NCBI GenBank assembly: GCA_022844125.1
Contig: JALHMI010000002.1
Location: forward strand, 310,001-374,000
Origin: Pirellulales bacterium
GTDB taxonomy: Bacteria; Planctomycetota; Planctomycetia; Pirellulales; PALSA-1355
Direction: 5' to 3'
DNA: 64,000 nt
Made by a program: the position numbers and the translations under genes. A model generated the notes under the pieces. The model did not search any database and had not been told where the DNA came from. It worked only from the letters and a program-made list of their open reading frames with translations. Positions 28,919 to 39,026 of the stretch are shown one piece after another. Numbering within the stretch: the stretch's first letter is position 1; every line of letters begins with the position of its first letter.

Positions 28919-29585
28919 CCTCTGGCGACCACTGTTGGTCATCTGCCTGGCCTTGCTCGTGCCGATCGTGCCGTTCATTGGCTGCGGCGATGCGATCGAC
29001 GAGCAAGTGGGCAAATGGCTCGATCCGCCGCCACCACCGCTGACGATCGCTTTGGGCACGATCGCCATCCTGTCCACGGATGTCTTCCTGCCGATTCCGT
29101 CGAGCGCGGTCAGCACTGTAGCCGGGGCGCAGCTTGGGATCGCTGGCGCCACGGCCGCCTCGTGGCTGGGGCTTACGATGGGCGCTGTCATTGGATTCAC
29201 CTTGGCACGTGTGTTCGGCCGGCCGCTGGCCGAGCGCTTTGCGAAGCCGGACGACCTCGACCGCATGGACCTGGTGGCCCAGCGCTACGGGTCGCGAATC
29301 CTGATTGCCGCTCGCGCCCTCCCCGTGCTGGCCGAGGCTTCGGTACTGCTGCTTGGCACCACGCGGCTTGCGTGGCGAAAGTTTCTGCCCGCCGTGATGC
29401 TGAGCAATCTGGGAATCGCGCTGGCGTATGCCGTACTAGGTCACTTCGCCCGTAGCCAGGGCGAACTGCCACTCGCTCTCGCGGCCTCGATTGCACTTCC
29501 GGTGCTGGCGGCGACAATGGCTCGCTGGTTGCTGCCGCGGCAAGTAGAAAACCTCGACGCGCCGTCGGCGATGCCTCCGGACTAA
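28911..29585 (+). CDS. DedA/VTT-like membrane protein
   Basis: A 224-aa protein with about five hydrophobic segments. Features of VTT (SNARE-associated/DedA) proteins are visible: a re-entrant-like [19 protein letters not shown], a small-residue-rich [24 protein letters not shown], and the cytoplasmic segment with [30 protein letters not shown], which contains the Arg seen in this family. Members flip phospholipids or support proton-motive-force homeostasis. It overlaps the glycosylase gene by 8 bp and is followed after 22 bp by the dehydratase gene. Confidence 0.75.
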   Translation: MRDLWRPLLVICLALLVPIVPFIGCGDAIDEQVGKWLDPPPPPLTIALGTIAILSTDVFLPIPSSAVSTVAGAQLGIAGATAASWLGLTMGAVIGFTLARVFGRPLAERFAKPDDLDRMDLVAQRYGSRILIAARALPVLAEASVLLLGTTRLAWRKFLPAVMLSNLGIALAYAVLGHFARSQGELPLALAASIALPVLAATMARWLLPRQVENLDAPSAMPPD

Positions 29586-29607
29586 ACATCGCATCGAAGT
29601 CCTCGCC

Positions 29608-31620
29608 ATGAACTCATTCCGTACCACCGTGGACGCTCGCAGCGTGCTCGAATCGAGCGATGCCCGAATTTACGACGTCATCACGAGCGCCCCCGGGCCC
29701 ACCGGTTCGCTGCCGCTCGACGATGACATGCTCCGCAACTGGCCCAGCGGCGATTTGTTCGGTCTCTCGCAGAACGCCGGCATGGGCTGGGACCCGGCGG
29801 CGATGACCGGCCCGCAGTTTCTGCTGCTTAGCACCCAGGGCGGCATTCGCGGGGAAGATGGCACTCCAATCGCGCTCGGCTATCACACGGGGCACTGGGA
29901 AGTCGGCCTGCTGGTGGCCGAAGCGGCACGCACGCTGAAGGCTGCGGGCGCCGTGCCGTTTGCGGCGTACTGTTCCGATCCCTGCGACGGTCGCACGCAA
30001 GGCACCATCGGTATGTTCGATAGCCTGCCTTACCGTAACGATGCGGCCATCGTGTTCCGCCGTTTGATCCGCTCGCTGCCCCGACGACGTGGCGTACTGG
30101 GCGTGGCGACCTGCGATAAGGGCCTGCCCGCGATGATGCTCGCGCTGGCCGGCTCGCGCGACTTGCCATGCGTGCTGGTGCCTGGCGGAGTGACGCTGCC
30201 GCCAAGCGCTGGGGAAGACGCCGGCAAAGTGCAGTCGATTGGCGCCCGCTACGTGCACGGCGAAATCACGCTCGAAGAGGCCGCAGCCGCAGGTTGTAGT
30301 GCATGCGCTTCGCCCGGGGGCGGTTGCCAGTTCCTCGGGACTGCCGCCACGGCGCAAGTCATCGGCGAAGCCTTGGGACTCACGCTACCGCATGCGGCGC
30401 TCGCCCCGAGCGGACAACCCATCTGGCTCGACATGGCCCGCCGCAGTGCCACGGCACTAATGGACCTGAACACTCGCGGGGTGAAGACCTCGGATATTCT
30501 CACCGACGCCGCGGTTCACAACGCAATGGTGGTGCACGCGGCCTTCGGCGGATCCACGAACCTGCTGCTGCACATCCCCGCGATCGCCCACCAGGCCGGC
30601 CTCCGTCGTCCAACCGTCGATGATTGGGAATCCGTGAACGCCCAAGTCCCGCGGTTCGTCGACGCACTGCCGAACGGCCCGGTGGGCCATCCGACGGTAC
30701 AGGTATTCATGGCCGGAGGTGTGCCCGAGGTAATGCTGCATCTCCGCGAGTTGGGGCTGCTCGAACTTGACGTGCTCACGGCGAGCGGCTGCCGGCTTGG
30801 CGACGTACTCGATTGGTGGGAGAAGTCCGAAAGGCGACGAGCGCTACGCGATGTATTGAAAAAGAAGGACAGCATCGATGCGGACAACGTCATTATGCCC
30901 CCTGCTCTGGCACGCCAGCGAGGGCTGACCGCCACCGTCTGTTTCCCGCGTGGAAATCTCGCGCCCGAGGGCTCGGTAATCAAGAGCACGTCGATCGATC
31001 CACGCGCTGTCGATGCCGACGGCGTGTATCGCAAGACCGGCATCGCGCGCGTGTTCACGAGTGAGCGCGACGCGATTACCGCGATCAAGGGCCAAGGAGC
31101 AAAGCAAATTGTGCCCGGCGAGATTATTGTGCTCATCGGCCGCGGTCCGACCGGTTCGGGCATGGAAGAGACCTACCAGCTCACTTCGGCCCTCAAGTAC
31201 CTGGATTGGGGGCGCGAAGTGGCAGTCATCACCGACGCGCGCTTCTCAGGCGTAAGCACAGGCGCGTGCATCGGGCACGTGGGACCGGAAGCGTTAGCCG
31301 GTGGTCCGATTGGCAAAGTGCGCGACGGCGATCGGATTCGCATCGTCGTCGACCGCGTGCAACTCAAAGGCTCGATCGACCTGGTCGGCGACGCGAGCGG
31401 GGAGTTCGACGCCGAACAAGGGGCGCAGGTCCTCGCCGCTCGAACTCAGCGCGAAGACTTGCTGCCAGACGCTCGCCTGCCGGAGGACACGCGGCTGTGG
31501 GCAGCACTCCAGCGAGCCAGCGGCGGCACATGGGGCGGCTGCGTGTACGACGTCGAGCGGATCGAAAAGCTGCTGGCAGCCGGCGAACGGGCACTTCGCG
31601 ACGAGCCCGACGCAAACTGA
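29608..31620 (+). CDS. yjhG: YjhG/YagF family D-xylonate-type dehydratase
   Basis: A 670-aa member of the IlvD/Edd dehydratase superfamily, of the YjhG/YagF branch by length and by the N-terminal [19 protein letters not shown]. Iron-sulfur and metal ligands are in [22 protein letters not shown] and [16 protein letters not shown]. The C-terminal domain holds [20 protein letters not shown] and [22 protein letters not shown]. Family members dehydrate D-xylonate or related aldonic acids to 2-keto-3-deoxy acids. It is at the end of a co-directional group after the VTT-like gene, but has no other sugar gene beside it. Confidence 0.9.
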   Translation: MNSFRTTVDARSVLESSDARIYDVITSAPGPTGSLPLDDDMLRNWPSGDLFGLSQNAGMGWDPAAMTGPQFLLLSTQGGIRGEDGTPIALGYHTGHWEVGLLVAEAARTLKAAGAVPFAAYCSDPCDGRTQGTIGMFDSLPYRNDAAIVFRRLIRSLPRRRGVLGVATCDKGLPAMMLALAGSRDLPCVLVPGGVTLPPSAGEDAGKVQSIGARYVHGEITLEEAAAAGCSACASPGGGCQFLGTAATAQVIGEALGLTLPHAALAPSGQPIWLDMARRSATALMDLNTRGVKTSDILTDAAVHNAMVVHAAFGGSTNLLLHIPAIAHQAGLRRPTVDDWESVNAQVPRFVDALPNGPVGHPTVQVFMAGGVPEVMLHLRELGLLELDVLTASGCRLGDVLDWWEKSERRRALRDVLKKKDSIDADNVIMPPALARQRGLTATVCFPRGNLAPEGSVIKSTSIDPRAVDADGVYRKTGIARVFTSERDAITAIKGQGAKQIVPGEIIVLIGRGPTGSGMEETYQLTSALKYLDWGREVAVITDARFSGVSTGACIGHVGPEALAGGPIGKVRDGDRIRIVVDRVQLKGSIDLVGDASGEFDAEQGAQVLAARTQREDLLPDARLPEDTRLWAALQRASGGTWGGCVYDVERIEKLLAAGERALRDEPDAN

Positions 31621-31657
31621 GATCCCGGCAAGTCGGGGCTGGGAGTTTCCTGGGAAG

Positions 31658-31924
31658 CTACTCTTCCTCGTCGCCACCGGACTCTTTTTCGGCCCGTTCG
31701 ATTTGCAGATCGTCGTAGTTGTCGATGATCTCGCGCGCCCTTGCCTCGCTTTCGCGGGCCACAAGCACATCCGGGGCGGCAATGGTCAGCCCGGCCAGGG
31801 GCTCGTTTTCCTCGGAGACGAACGCCTCGATCCCCTCGTCCAGCAGCAGGTTCATGACCAGGTGGGCCTCGGTCGGATTGGCCGCCTTATAGACCGAGAC
31901 GAGTTCTTTCGGATCATGGCTCAT
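31658..31924 (-). CDS. DUF2007 domain protein
   Basis: An 88-aa soluble protein with the DUF2007 pattern: LVSVYKAANPTEAHLVMNLLLDEGIEAFV, then a short hairpin and PDVLVARESEARAREIIDNYD, followed by an acidic tail (ESGGDEEE). The fold resembles PII-like signal-transducing proteins and is often found with an acidic or zinc-ribbon tail; the ligand is unknown. Start ATG 31924 has AGGAG 14 nt upstream, at the long end of usual spacing. It converges with the dehydratase gene and diverges from groES. Confidence 0.8.
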   Translation of the reverse strand: MSHDPKELVSVYKAANPTEAHLVMNLLLDEGIEAFVSEENEPLAGLTIAAPDVLVARESEARAREIIDNYDDLQIERAEKESGGDEEE

Positions 31925-32327
31925 GGCGTGGGGAACTCCTGTTAAGGTCTCGGGGATCGGGCCGCTATCAACCGGCTTGCGCGTGGCGCTTCTGAGCGAT
32001 TATACCCCTTTGCAGCGTTACATGCGGGGTCTGTCAAACTGGCAGGCTGGGTCTGAGCCTCACCGACGAGCAGGTCGCTGATGGCAGCCCCGCGCATTCG
32101 GCGCAAAAGACCAATTTCGGCCCCAAAGTATTACTCCGATACGGTTTATCAGACGAACTTGACGGTTGGCGCGGCACTTGCATTTCCACCCCGCCACAGG
32201 GCGCTTCGCGCGCCAGGTTTGGCAGTCAACCGCCGGCCCAGCCCCTTCCAAAGGCCGCTGATGCCGGTAGACCCCCATAAACCAGCCACACAGACCACCA
32301 TTTAGCGATTTGCGGAGGCAAACACCT
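31925..32327. other. Divergent control region between DUF2007 gene and groES
   Basis: A 403-bp gap with no gene. A perfect TATAAT lies on the minus strand at 32004-31999, about 75 bp before the DUF2007 start, but its best upstream TTGACA (32037-32032) is 27 bp away, too far for a normal promoter. For groES, TTGCGC (31977-31982) and TATACC (32001-32006) with 18 bp spacing is a weak candidate. No CIRCE repeat (TTAGCACTC-N9-GAGTGCTAA) is visible, so HrcA control is not supported. Confidence 0.5.
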
Positions 32328-32651
32328 ATGTCGACAGCGACCAAGGCCAAAAAGAAGAGCGACGTGAAGATCCAGCCGCTGGGCGACCGCGTCGTCGTCG
32401 AACGAGAAGCATCGGAATCGAAAACTGCCGGCGGCATCGTTCTGCCGGACTCGGCCAAGGACAAGCCCTCGCGAGGCAAGGTGATCGCCATCGGTGATGG
32501 TCGGCTGCTGGACGACGGATCGCGGTCGAAGTTGCAGGTGAAGGTGGGCGACAACGTCCTGTTCACCAGCTATGCCCCCGAAGTGATCAAGATCAACGAC
32601 GAAGAACTGCTTCTGATGCGTGAAGACGACATCCTCGCGGTGATCGAGTAA
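32328..32651 (+). CDS. groES: Co-chaperonin GroES
   Basis: A 107-aa protein that caps the GroEL ring. The core is typical: [33 protein letters not shown], then [45 protein letters not shown]. An N-terminal basic extension ([13 protein letters not shown]) is about ten residues longer than in E. coli. ATG 32328 is preceded by GCGGAGG at a good distance. It is followed by groEL after 85 bp, the usual operon. Confidence 0.96.
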   Translation: MSTATKAKKKSDVKIQPLGDRVVVEREASESKTAGGIVLPDSAKDKPSRGKVIAIGDGRLLDDGSRSKLQVKVGDNVLFTSYAPEVIKINDEELLLMREDDILAVIE

Positions 32652-32697
32652 GCAGTCCGGATCCCCAAATACTACTAACGCTTTCGCCCTGCTGTGA

Positions 32698-34362
<1,665 letters not shown>

Positions 34363-34436
34363 ACCCCCCGCACCAGGGGTCACAACCTCGAGAGTTTTCG
34401 CCCTCGGACGAGCCCTCTCGAGCTGATTCGCCTGCC

Positions 34437-34477
34437 AGCCCGTCGAACCTGCCTACGGTTCGACGGGCTGTTTTTTT
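34437..34477 (+). terminator. Rho-independent terminator after groEL
   Basis: A perfect 13-bp stem, AGCCCGTCGAACC (34437-34449) and GGTTCGACGGGCT (34457-34469), with a 7-nt loop, is followed by G and seven T. It lies 75 bp past the groEL stop. Confidence 0.93.
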
Positions 34478-34634
34478 GCCCCGCCTGGATCCGACATAGC
34501 TTGCGCGAATTAACTTGGCAATTCCCCTGTCTGGCGACTATTCTGGAAGGGGTCTGCGGCGCAGCGATATTTCGTCTTGCGCGGCGGCAAATCAATCGGA
34601 ACAGTCTTGCTCGAACTTGCTGGAGGTTCTCCCC

Positions 34635-35447
34635 GTGTACGCCGTAAACTCGTGGGTGGCTCGCTTTGCTTCGATTGCACTTTCGCTGGCGACTCCTGTG
34701 GTCGTCCTGGCCGCCGATGACGGGGTGAAGAATCTGGGCGCCCCCAGCCAGAAGAACGCCACAGTCGAGATGTTCGCCGCCATGCAGAATGGCGATATCG
34801 ACGTGAAGTTCATTCCCAAGGATGCAACGGAAGCGCGCGTCCTCATCAAGAACAACACTAAGCAGCCGCTCAATGTGAAGCTGCCCGATGCGTTTGCTGG
34901 TCGTCCCATCTTGGCGCAGGGGGGGCGCGTCGGCGGTGGCGGCGGCGGCGGTAACAGCGGCGGCGGCAACCAATCCATGGGCGGCGGAATGGGTGGTATG
35001 GGCGGCGGAATGATGGGTGGCGGCATGGGTATGATGAGCGTTCCGCCCGAGCAGTTGGGCCAATTCAAAGTGCCGACCGTCTGTCTTGAACATGGGAAGA
35101 AGGATCCGCGACCGCAGATTCCCTACGAGATCGTGCCGCTCGACAAGGTCACCAAGGATCCGGCCGTCGAGGAATTGTTAACCGCGTTCGGCAAGGAAAA
35201 ACTCGACCAGCGGGTGACGCAGGCAGCGGCCTGGCACCTCGCTAACGACATGAGTTGGGAAGAACTCGCCGGCAAGCGGATCGAGCATCTGAATGGCACG
35301 AGTGAGCTTTGGTTCAACCCACACGAGATTCAGGCCGGCATGCACGTGGCCAGTGCGGCGATGGCATCCGCTGTCGCCGAGAAGGCGAAGAACCTGGTGC
35401 AGACGCCTGAAGAGGGCACTAAGTTCACACCGGCTGTCGAAGAGTAA
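34635..35447 (+). CDS. Exported Gly/Met-rich protein, unknown function
   Basis: A 270-aa protein starting at GTG 34635, which has GGAGG eight bases upstream; the frame reaches further up without a Shine-Dalgarno. Residues 1-28 form a signal peptide (SIALSLATPVVVLAA). After a domain with ATEARVLIKNNTKQPLNVKLPDAFAG comes a run of Gly followed by GGG-Met repeats (about residues 98-137), then a C-terminal domain with a conserved CLEHGKKDPRP and a helix with LDQRVTQAAAWHLANDMSWEEL. No family recognised. The Met/Gly run could be a flexible linker or bind copper (speculation). It follows the groEL terminator. Confidence 0.75.
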   Translation: MYAVNSWVARFASIALSLATPVVVLAADDGVKNLGAPSQKNATVEMFAAMQNGDIDVKFIPKDATEARVLIKNNTKQPLNVKLPDAFAGRPILAQGGRVGGGGGGGNSGGGNQSMGGGMGGMGGGMMGGGMGMMSVPPEQLGQFKVPTVCLEHGKKDPRPQIPYEIVPLDKVTKDPAVEELLTAFGKEKLDQRVTQAAAWHLANDMSWEELAGKRIEHLNGTSELWFNPHEIQAGMHVASAAMASAVAEKAKNLVQTPEEGTKFTPAVEE

Positions 35448-35488
35448 CAGAGTAACTGGCTGGCTTCTCGACGCCAGTTGCCAAGCTG

Positions 35489-36733
35489 TCAAGCTGCAGA
35501 GGCGTTTTGCCGCGAACCGCCATGGCGCAGCATCTTGCGCAGTTCCTGTTCCAGACGAAAGCGCTCGATTTGCCATTGCGATCGTTCGTTTTCGATCGCC
35601 TGCCGGCGTTCTTCGACCTGCCGCTCGCGTTCGGCCAGTTGACCCGAAAGCTGCTCGAAATCACGTAGCCGCGTGGCCTGCCAGTGCTGCAGTTGCTCCC
35701 GCTTTTCGGACACCAGGCGATGCTGGCTCGCAACCTGTTCGGCAAGTTGCTTGATTGTGGCACGTTCGCCGGCCAGATCCGCCTTTGCGAGTCGGAATTC
35801 CTCGGTCAATCGCAAGCGAATCTGGCCGAGCGTCTGCGCCAGGGCCGCCGGCGGCGCTTCGTTGCTCAATTGCGTCCAGAGCTCCTCGGTGGCCAATCGC
35901 ATTTCCAGGTCGTCCTGCTGTCGACGGACAACCTCGGCGCGTAGAGCCTCGAGGGCCCCCTGGCGATTGGCCAACTCCGTCTGTTGCCGCCGGAGTTCAC
36001 GCTCATCCTGTTGATGGGCTTCGCCCCAACGTCGGCGATCATCGGCAAGCTTCTTGCGCTCTGTCTCGACAAAGCGCGCGAAGGCAGCCCGCTGCTCGGC
36101 CAACTCGCGAAACTTCTCCTGCCATTGGACCTGAGCCGTCGCTAGCAGCTTTTCAGAATGCTCGAGCTGGGCGCGATAGGCTTCGAGCGCTTCCAGGCCA
36201 TTCTTGGCTTCTCCCATGCCGAATCGTTCGGAAAGCCGACGGCCGGCGGCGTCAAGTTCCGCGGCCCGGCGGTCTAGCTCCTCGGCGCGCAAGCGCAAAG
36301 CGTCGTCGCCGAAAGGAACTCGTCGATCTTTGTTCGCTGCGTCGTTCGTGCGTGTAGTCGTGCCGTTCTGCTGGCGCCGCTCGAGCTCCATTTCTCGCGA
36401 GGCTAGTTCCACCTGCTGCTCTTCGAGCCACAGCCGAGCCGCGCGAATCTGATTCTCCATCGCCGCCACCCGGGCGTTGAGTTCGCTTTCGCGATGATCG
36501 ATGGATTGCTGCTGGCGCTGTAAGCTCGAGGCCAGCTGAGATGCCTGCATACGCACCTGATCAGCTGTCGTGTCCGGCGCAACGCCTAGCAGAGTGGGTT
36601 CGTAAACTACCGGCTGACGCGCCTCCAGAGCAGATGATTCGGAGCTGGCTACGTGCGCGCTATCGATGCGCAGCGACTCGTCCGCTCGCGCGGCGTCGCT
36701 CGCTCGCACATTCTCCGTTCGCTCGCTGGTCAT
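35489..36733 (-). CDS. Long coiled-coil protein
   Basis: A 414-aa cytoplasmic protein without signal peptide. From about residue 65 to the end it is almost wholly helical, with heptad-like runs rich in Glu, Arg, Gln and Leu (for example RRQQTELANRQGALEALRAE and SQLASSLQRQQQSIDHRESE). An N-terminal 60 residues are polar and Ser/Ala-rich. No enzyme motif is seen; a scaffold or structural role is likely but unproven. It is convergent with the Gly/Met-rich protein gene (41 bp) and followed upstream by a 221-bp region that holds the trxA terminator. Confidence 0.75.
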   Translation of the reverse strand: MTSERTENVRASDAARADESLRIDSAHVASSESSALEARQPVVYEPTLLGVAPDTTADQVRMQASQLASSLQRQQQSIDHRESELNARVAAMENQIRAARLWLEEQQVELASREMELERRQQNGTTTRTNDAANKDRRVPFGDDALRLRAEELDRRAAELDAAGRRLSERFGMGEAKNGLEALEAYRAQLEHSEKLLATAQVQWQEKFRELAEQRAAFARFVETERKKLADDRRRWGEAHQQDERELRRQQTELANRQGALEALRAEVVRRQQDDLEMRLATEELWTQLSNEAPPAALAQTLGQIRLRLTEEFRLAKADLAGERATIKQLAEQVASQHRLVSEKREQLQHWQATRLRDFEQLSGQLAERERQVEERRQAIENERSQWQIERFRLEQELRKMLRHGGSRQNASAA

Positions 36734-36887
36734 GGAACTTGAGCCCGTGCGCTGTGGGCTACCCGACGCATGCCTGGTCGGGCTGGAAAAGCCGGCAAAG
36801 TTTACCTATTCGGTTTCATCGGCCTGAGCGCCGGTAGAAGTTGAGCGAATGCCCTTCTGCGCGCGGGTGGCAGCAGCGCCAGCAGAG

Positions 36888-36930
36888 CAAAAAACAAAGC
36901 TCCCGGAGACCGTTTCGTCGCCGGGAGCTT
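36888..36930 (-). terminator. Rho-independent terminator of trxA
   Basis: Read on the minus strand, arms AGCTCCCGG (36929-36921) and CCGGGAGCT (36906-36898) enclose a 14-nt loop and are followed by TTTGTTTTTT. It lies 25 bp beyond the trxA stop. Confidence 0.85.
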
Positions 36931-36954
36931 GAGATCAGCTCGGATCATTGCCGC

Positions 36955-37281
36955 TTAGGCCTTGGCGGCATCGAGTGCCTGCTGCAGCTTCGACTTGGGC
37001 TGCACGCCCACAAACCGGTCCACCACTTCTCCCTTATGGAACAGGAGCAACGTGGGGATGTTCATAACGTTGTAGGCCTGGGCCGGGCCGGGATTGTCGT
37101 CGATGTTGACCTTTCCAACCTTGACCGAACCGCTGTACTCGCTGGCCAGCTCTTCGATCACGGGACCAATCATGCGACAGGGACCGCACCACGGAGCCCA
37201 GAAGTCCACCAATACGGGTTCGGTAGACTGCAAAACTTCCTGCTCGAAGTTTGCTTCGGTAAACTCGCTGGCATTGCCCAT
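36955..37281 (-). CDS. trxA: Thioredoxin
   Basis: A 108-aa classical thioredoxin with the active site WCGPC (Cys32, Cys35), the buried Asp in VLVDFWAPW, and the cis-Pro segment NIPTLLLF. It reduces disulfides in the cytoplasm. ATG 37281 has AGGAGAC at seven bases and gives the normal length; the frame extends 23 codons upstream without another good start. A consensus promoter (37422-37395) and a terminator frame it as a single-gene unit. Confidence 0.96.
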   Translation of the reverse strand: MGNASEFTEANFEQEVLQSTEPVLVDFWAPWCGPCRMIGPVIEELASEYSGSVKVGKVNIDDNPGPAQAYNVMNIPTLLLFHKGEVVDRFVGVQPKSKLQQALDAAKA

Positions 37282-37593
37282 GATGGTCTCCTGACGATAG
37301 TTGATTCGCACTGGCGAGGCGGTCGGCGGGAGCGCCCCTGCTGCTTCCATCGGCCTTCAGCCCATGGCGGGTTGAAACGGCTGACTCGACGGAAATTATA
37401 GGGGGGTGATAGCAAGTGTCAACGAACGCGGACCTTGTCGCTGCGAGGGTCGCGGGTTCGCACGTATCCGCCCTGCTTGACCGCGGCAAAGCGGCCCCCT
37501 ACGATCAACCACACCTTCCCCCTGGCGGCCGTTTCACGCTCGATCCTTCTCGCAGTAGTTCCCCCGACGAACCATCGGGGGCTGGGTACCATC
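37282..37593. other. Intergenic region between trxA and PQQ-propeller gene
   Basis: A 312-bp divergent gap. It holds the strong trxA promoter on the minus strand at 37422-37395 and a trxA leader of about 107 nt. On the plus side, before ATG 37594, I see no clear promoter. CCCCCGACGAACCATCGGGGG (37561-37581 region) forms a short inverted repeat (CCCCCGA/TCGGGGG) just upstream of the start and could act as an operator or hairpin. Confidence 0.5.
37395..37422 (-). promoter_or_regulatory. Consensus trxA promoter (TTGACA-N16-TATAAT)
   Basis: Perfect -35 TTGACA (37422-37417) and perfect -10 TATAAT (37400-37395), separated by 16 bp whose last six bases are C. Initiation is expected near 37388. This is the best housekeeping-sigma promoter in the window. 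Confidence 0.88.
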
Positions 37594-38928
37594 ATGAAGA
37601 CTCGCTCGCTCCTTTCGAGCACGATGCTGCTTGCTTGTTCTTTGATTGCACAGGCCGGTGCTCAGGATAACTGGCCGCAGTTCCGTGGCGCAGAGTCCCT
37701 CGGCGTCGCCGAAGGGTCGAACCTGCCGGACAAATGGACGGCCACTGAGAACGTCGCCTGGAAGACCGACATCCGCGGTCGCGGTTGGTCCAGCCCGATC
37801 GTCTGGGGAGACAAGATCTTCGTAACCAGCGTCGTCAACCTGGGTGACGAGCCGGAGGCGAAGAAGGGGCTGTATTTCGGCGGCGAGCAGAAAGAGCTCC
37901 CCAAGGATGAACACGAGTGGAACGTGGTCTGCCTCGACCTGAATGACGGCAAAATCCTTTGGGAGAAGCCCGTCCATAAAGGTGTTCCCGCCACGACGAT
38001 TCATATTAAGAACAGTTATGCCTCGGAAACGCCCGTGACCGACGGCGAACGCGTGTATGCCTACTTCGGCAACGTCGGCGTGTTCTGCTTCGATCTGGAT
38101 GGCAACCCGCTTTGGGAGAAGCGAATCGAACCGCACAAGACTCGCTATGGCTGGGGCACGGCAGCTTCGCCTACGCTGTACGACGGGCGGCTGTACATCG
38201 TCAACGATAACGACGAAGAGTCGTACCTGATGGCTCTCGACGCAAAGACTGGCGAGCAGGTGTTCCGGGTCGAGCGCGACGAAAAGAGTAACTGGGCGAC
38301 GCCTTACGTCTGGAAAAACAGCCAGCGTACCGAGCTCATCGTGCCCGGCACGGGCAAAATTCGCTCGTACGACCTCGAAGGGCGACTGCTCTGGGAACTT
38401 GGCGGAATGTCCAGCATTACGATCGCCCTGCCCTATTCGCGCGGCGACATGCTCTACGTCAGTTCAGGCTATGTGCTAGACAAGCAGAAGCCGATCTATG
38501 CGATTCGGCCAGGCGCCTCGGGCGACATCTCGCTCGAGGGCGATGCGACGACGAACGACTACATCGCCTGGACCCAGAAGATGGGCGGACCCTATAACCC
38601 GTCTTCGCTCCTCTATGGCGACAAGATCTATGTGCTCTACGACCAGGGATTCTTTGCGGCGTTCGACGCACTGACCGGCGCAGAAGTCTATCCCAAGAAA
38701 CGCATCCCCGATGGTAAGGCATTTACGGCTTCTCCCTGGGCTTACAATGAGAAGATATTCTGTCTCAACGAGGACGGGATCACCTTCGTAATTGCAGCGG
38801 GCGATGAGTTCGAGATCCTGCACACCAATCCGCTCGCCGAGGACGACATGGGCATGGCCACGCCGGCCATCGTGGGCGACAAGCTGCTGATCCGTACCTC
38901 GAAGCGGCTGTATTGCATCGCGAAGTAG
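37594..38928 (+). CDS. Exported PQQ-binding-like beta-propeller protein
   Basis: A 444-aa protein with a signal peptide (residues 1-23: MKTRSLLSSTMLLACSLIAQ, then AGA). The mature part begins with DNWPQFRGAESLGVAEGSNLPDKW, the typical opening of planctomycete PQQ-like propellers, followed by blades such as VCLDLNDGKILWE, VFCFDLDGNPLWE and LMALDAKTGEQVF. These are BamB/PQQ-like repeats; no cofactor site can be shown. It is probably a periplasmic protein that binds proteins or quinone. ATG 37594 precedes the signal peptide directly; the ORF extends upstream but only through the intergenic region. Confidence 0.85.
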   Translation: MKTRSLLSSTMLLACSLIAQAGAQDNWPQFRGAESLGVAEGSNLPDKWTATENVAWKTDIRGRGWSSPIVWGDKIFVTSVVNLGDEPEAKKGLYFGGEQKELPKDEHEWNVVCLDLNDGKILWEKPVHKGVPATTIHIKNSYASETPVTDGERVYAYFGNVGVFCFDLDGNPLWEKRIEPHKTRYGWGTAASPTLYDGRLYIVNDNDEESYLMALDAKTGEQVFRVERDEKSNWATPYVWKNSQRTELIVPGTGKIRSYDLEGRLLWELGGMSSITIALPYSRGDMLYVSSGYVLDKQKPIYAIRPGASGDISLEGDATTNDYIAWTQKMGGPYNPSSLLYGDKIYVLYDQGFFAAFDALTGAEVYPKKRIPDGKAFTASPWAYNEKIFCLNEDGITFVIAAGDEFEILHTNPLAEDDMGMATPAIVGDKLLIRTSKRLYCIAK

Positions 38929-39026
38929 TAGTTCCACGCGGCCGCCCCTTTCGCTAGGGCCCCGACCCGGCTAACATCCTGGGTCGCACTTTCTCGCGCA
39001 CCTTCACGGACGGCCCGGCCGATTCG

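Noticed and set aside
32159-32187. TTGACG as -35 for groES
   Set aside because: No -10-like hexamer 15-19 bp downstream.
31925-32327. Possible CIRCE heat-shock operator before groES
   Set aside because: No TTAGCACTC/GAGTGCTAA repeat in the region.
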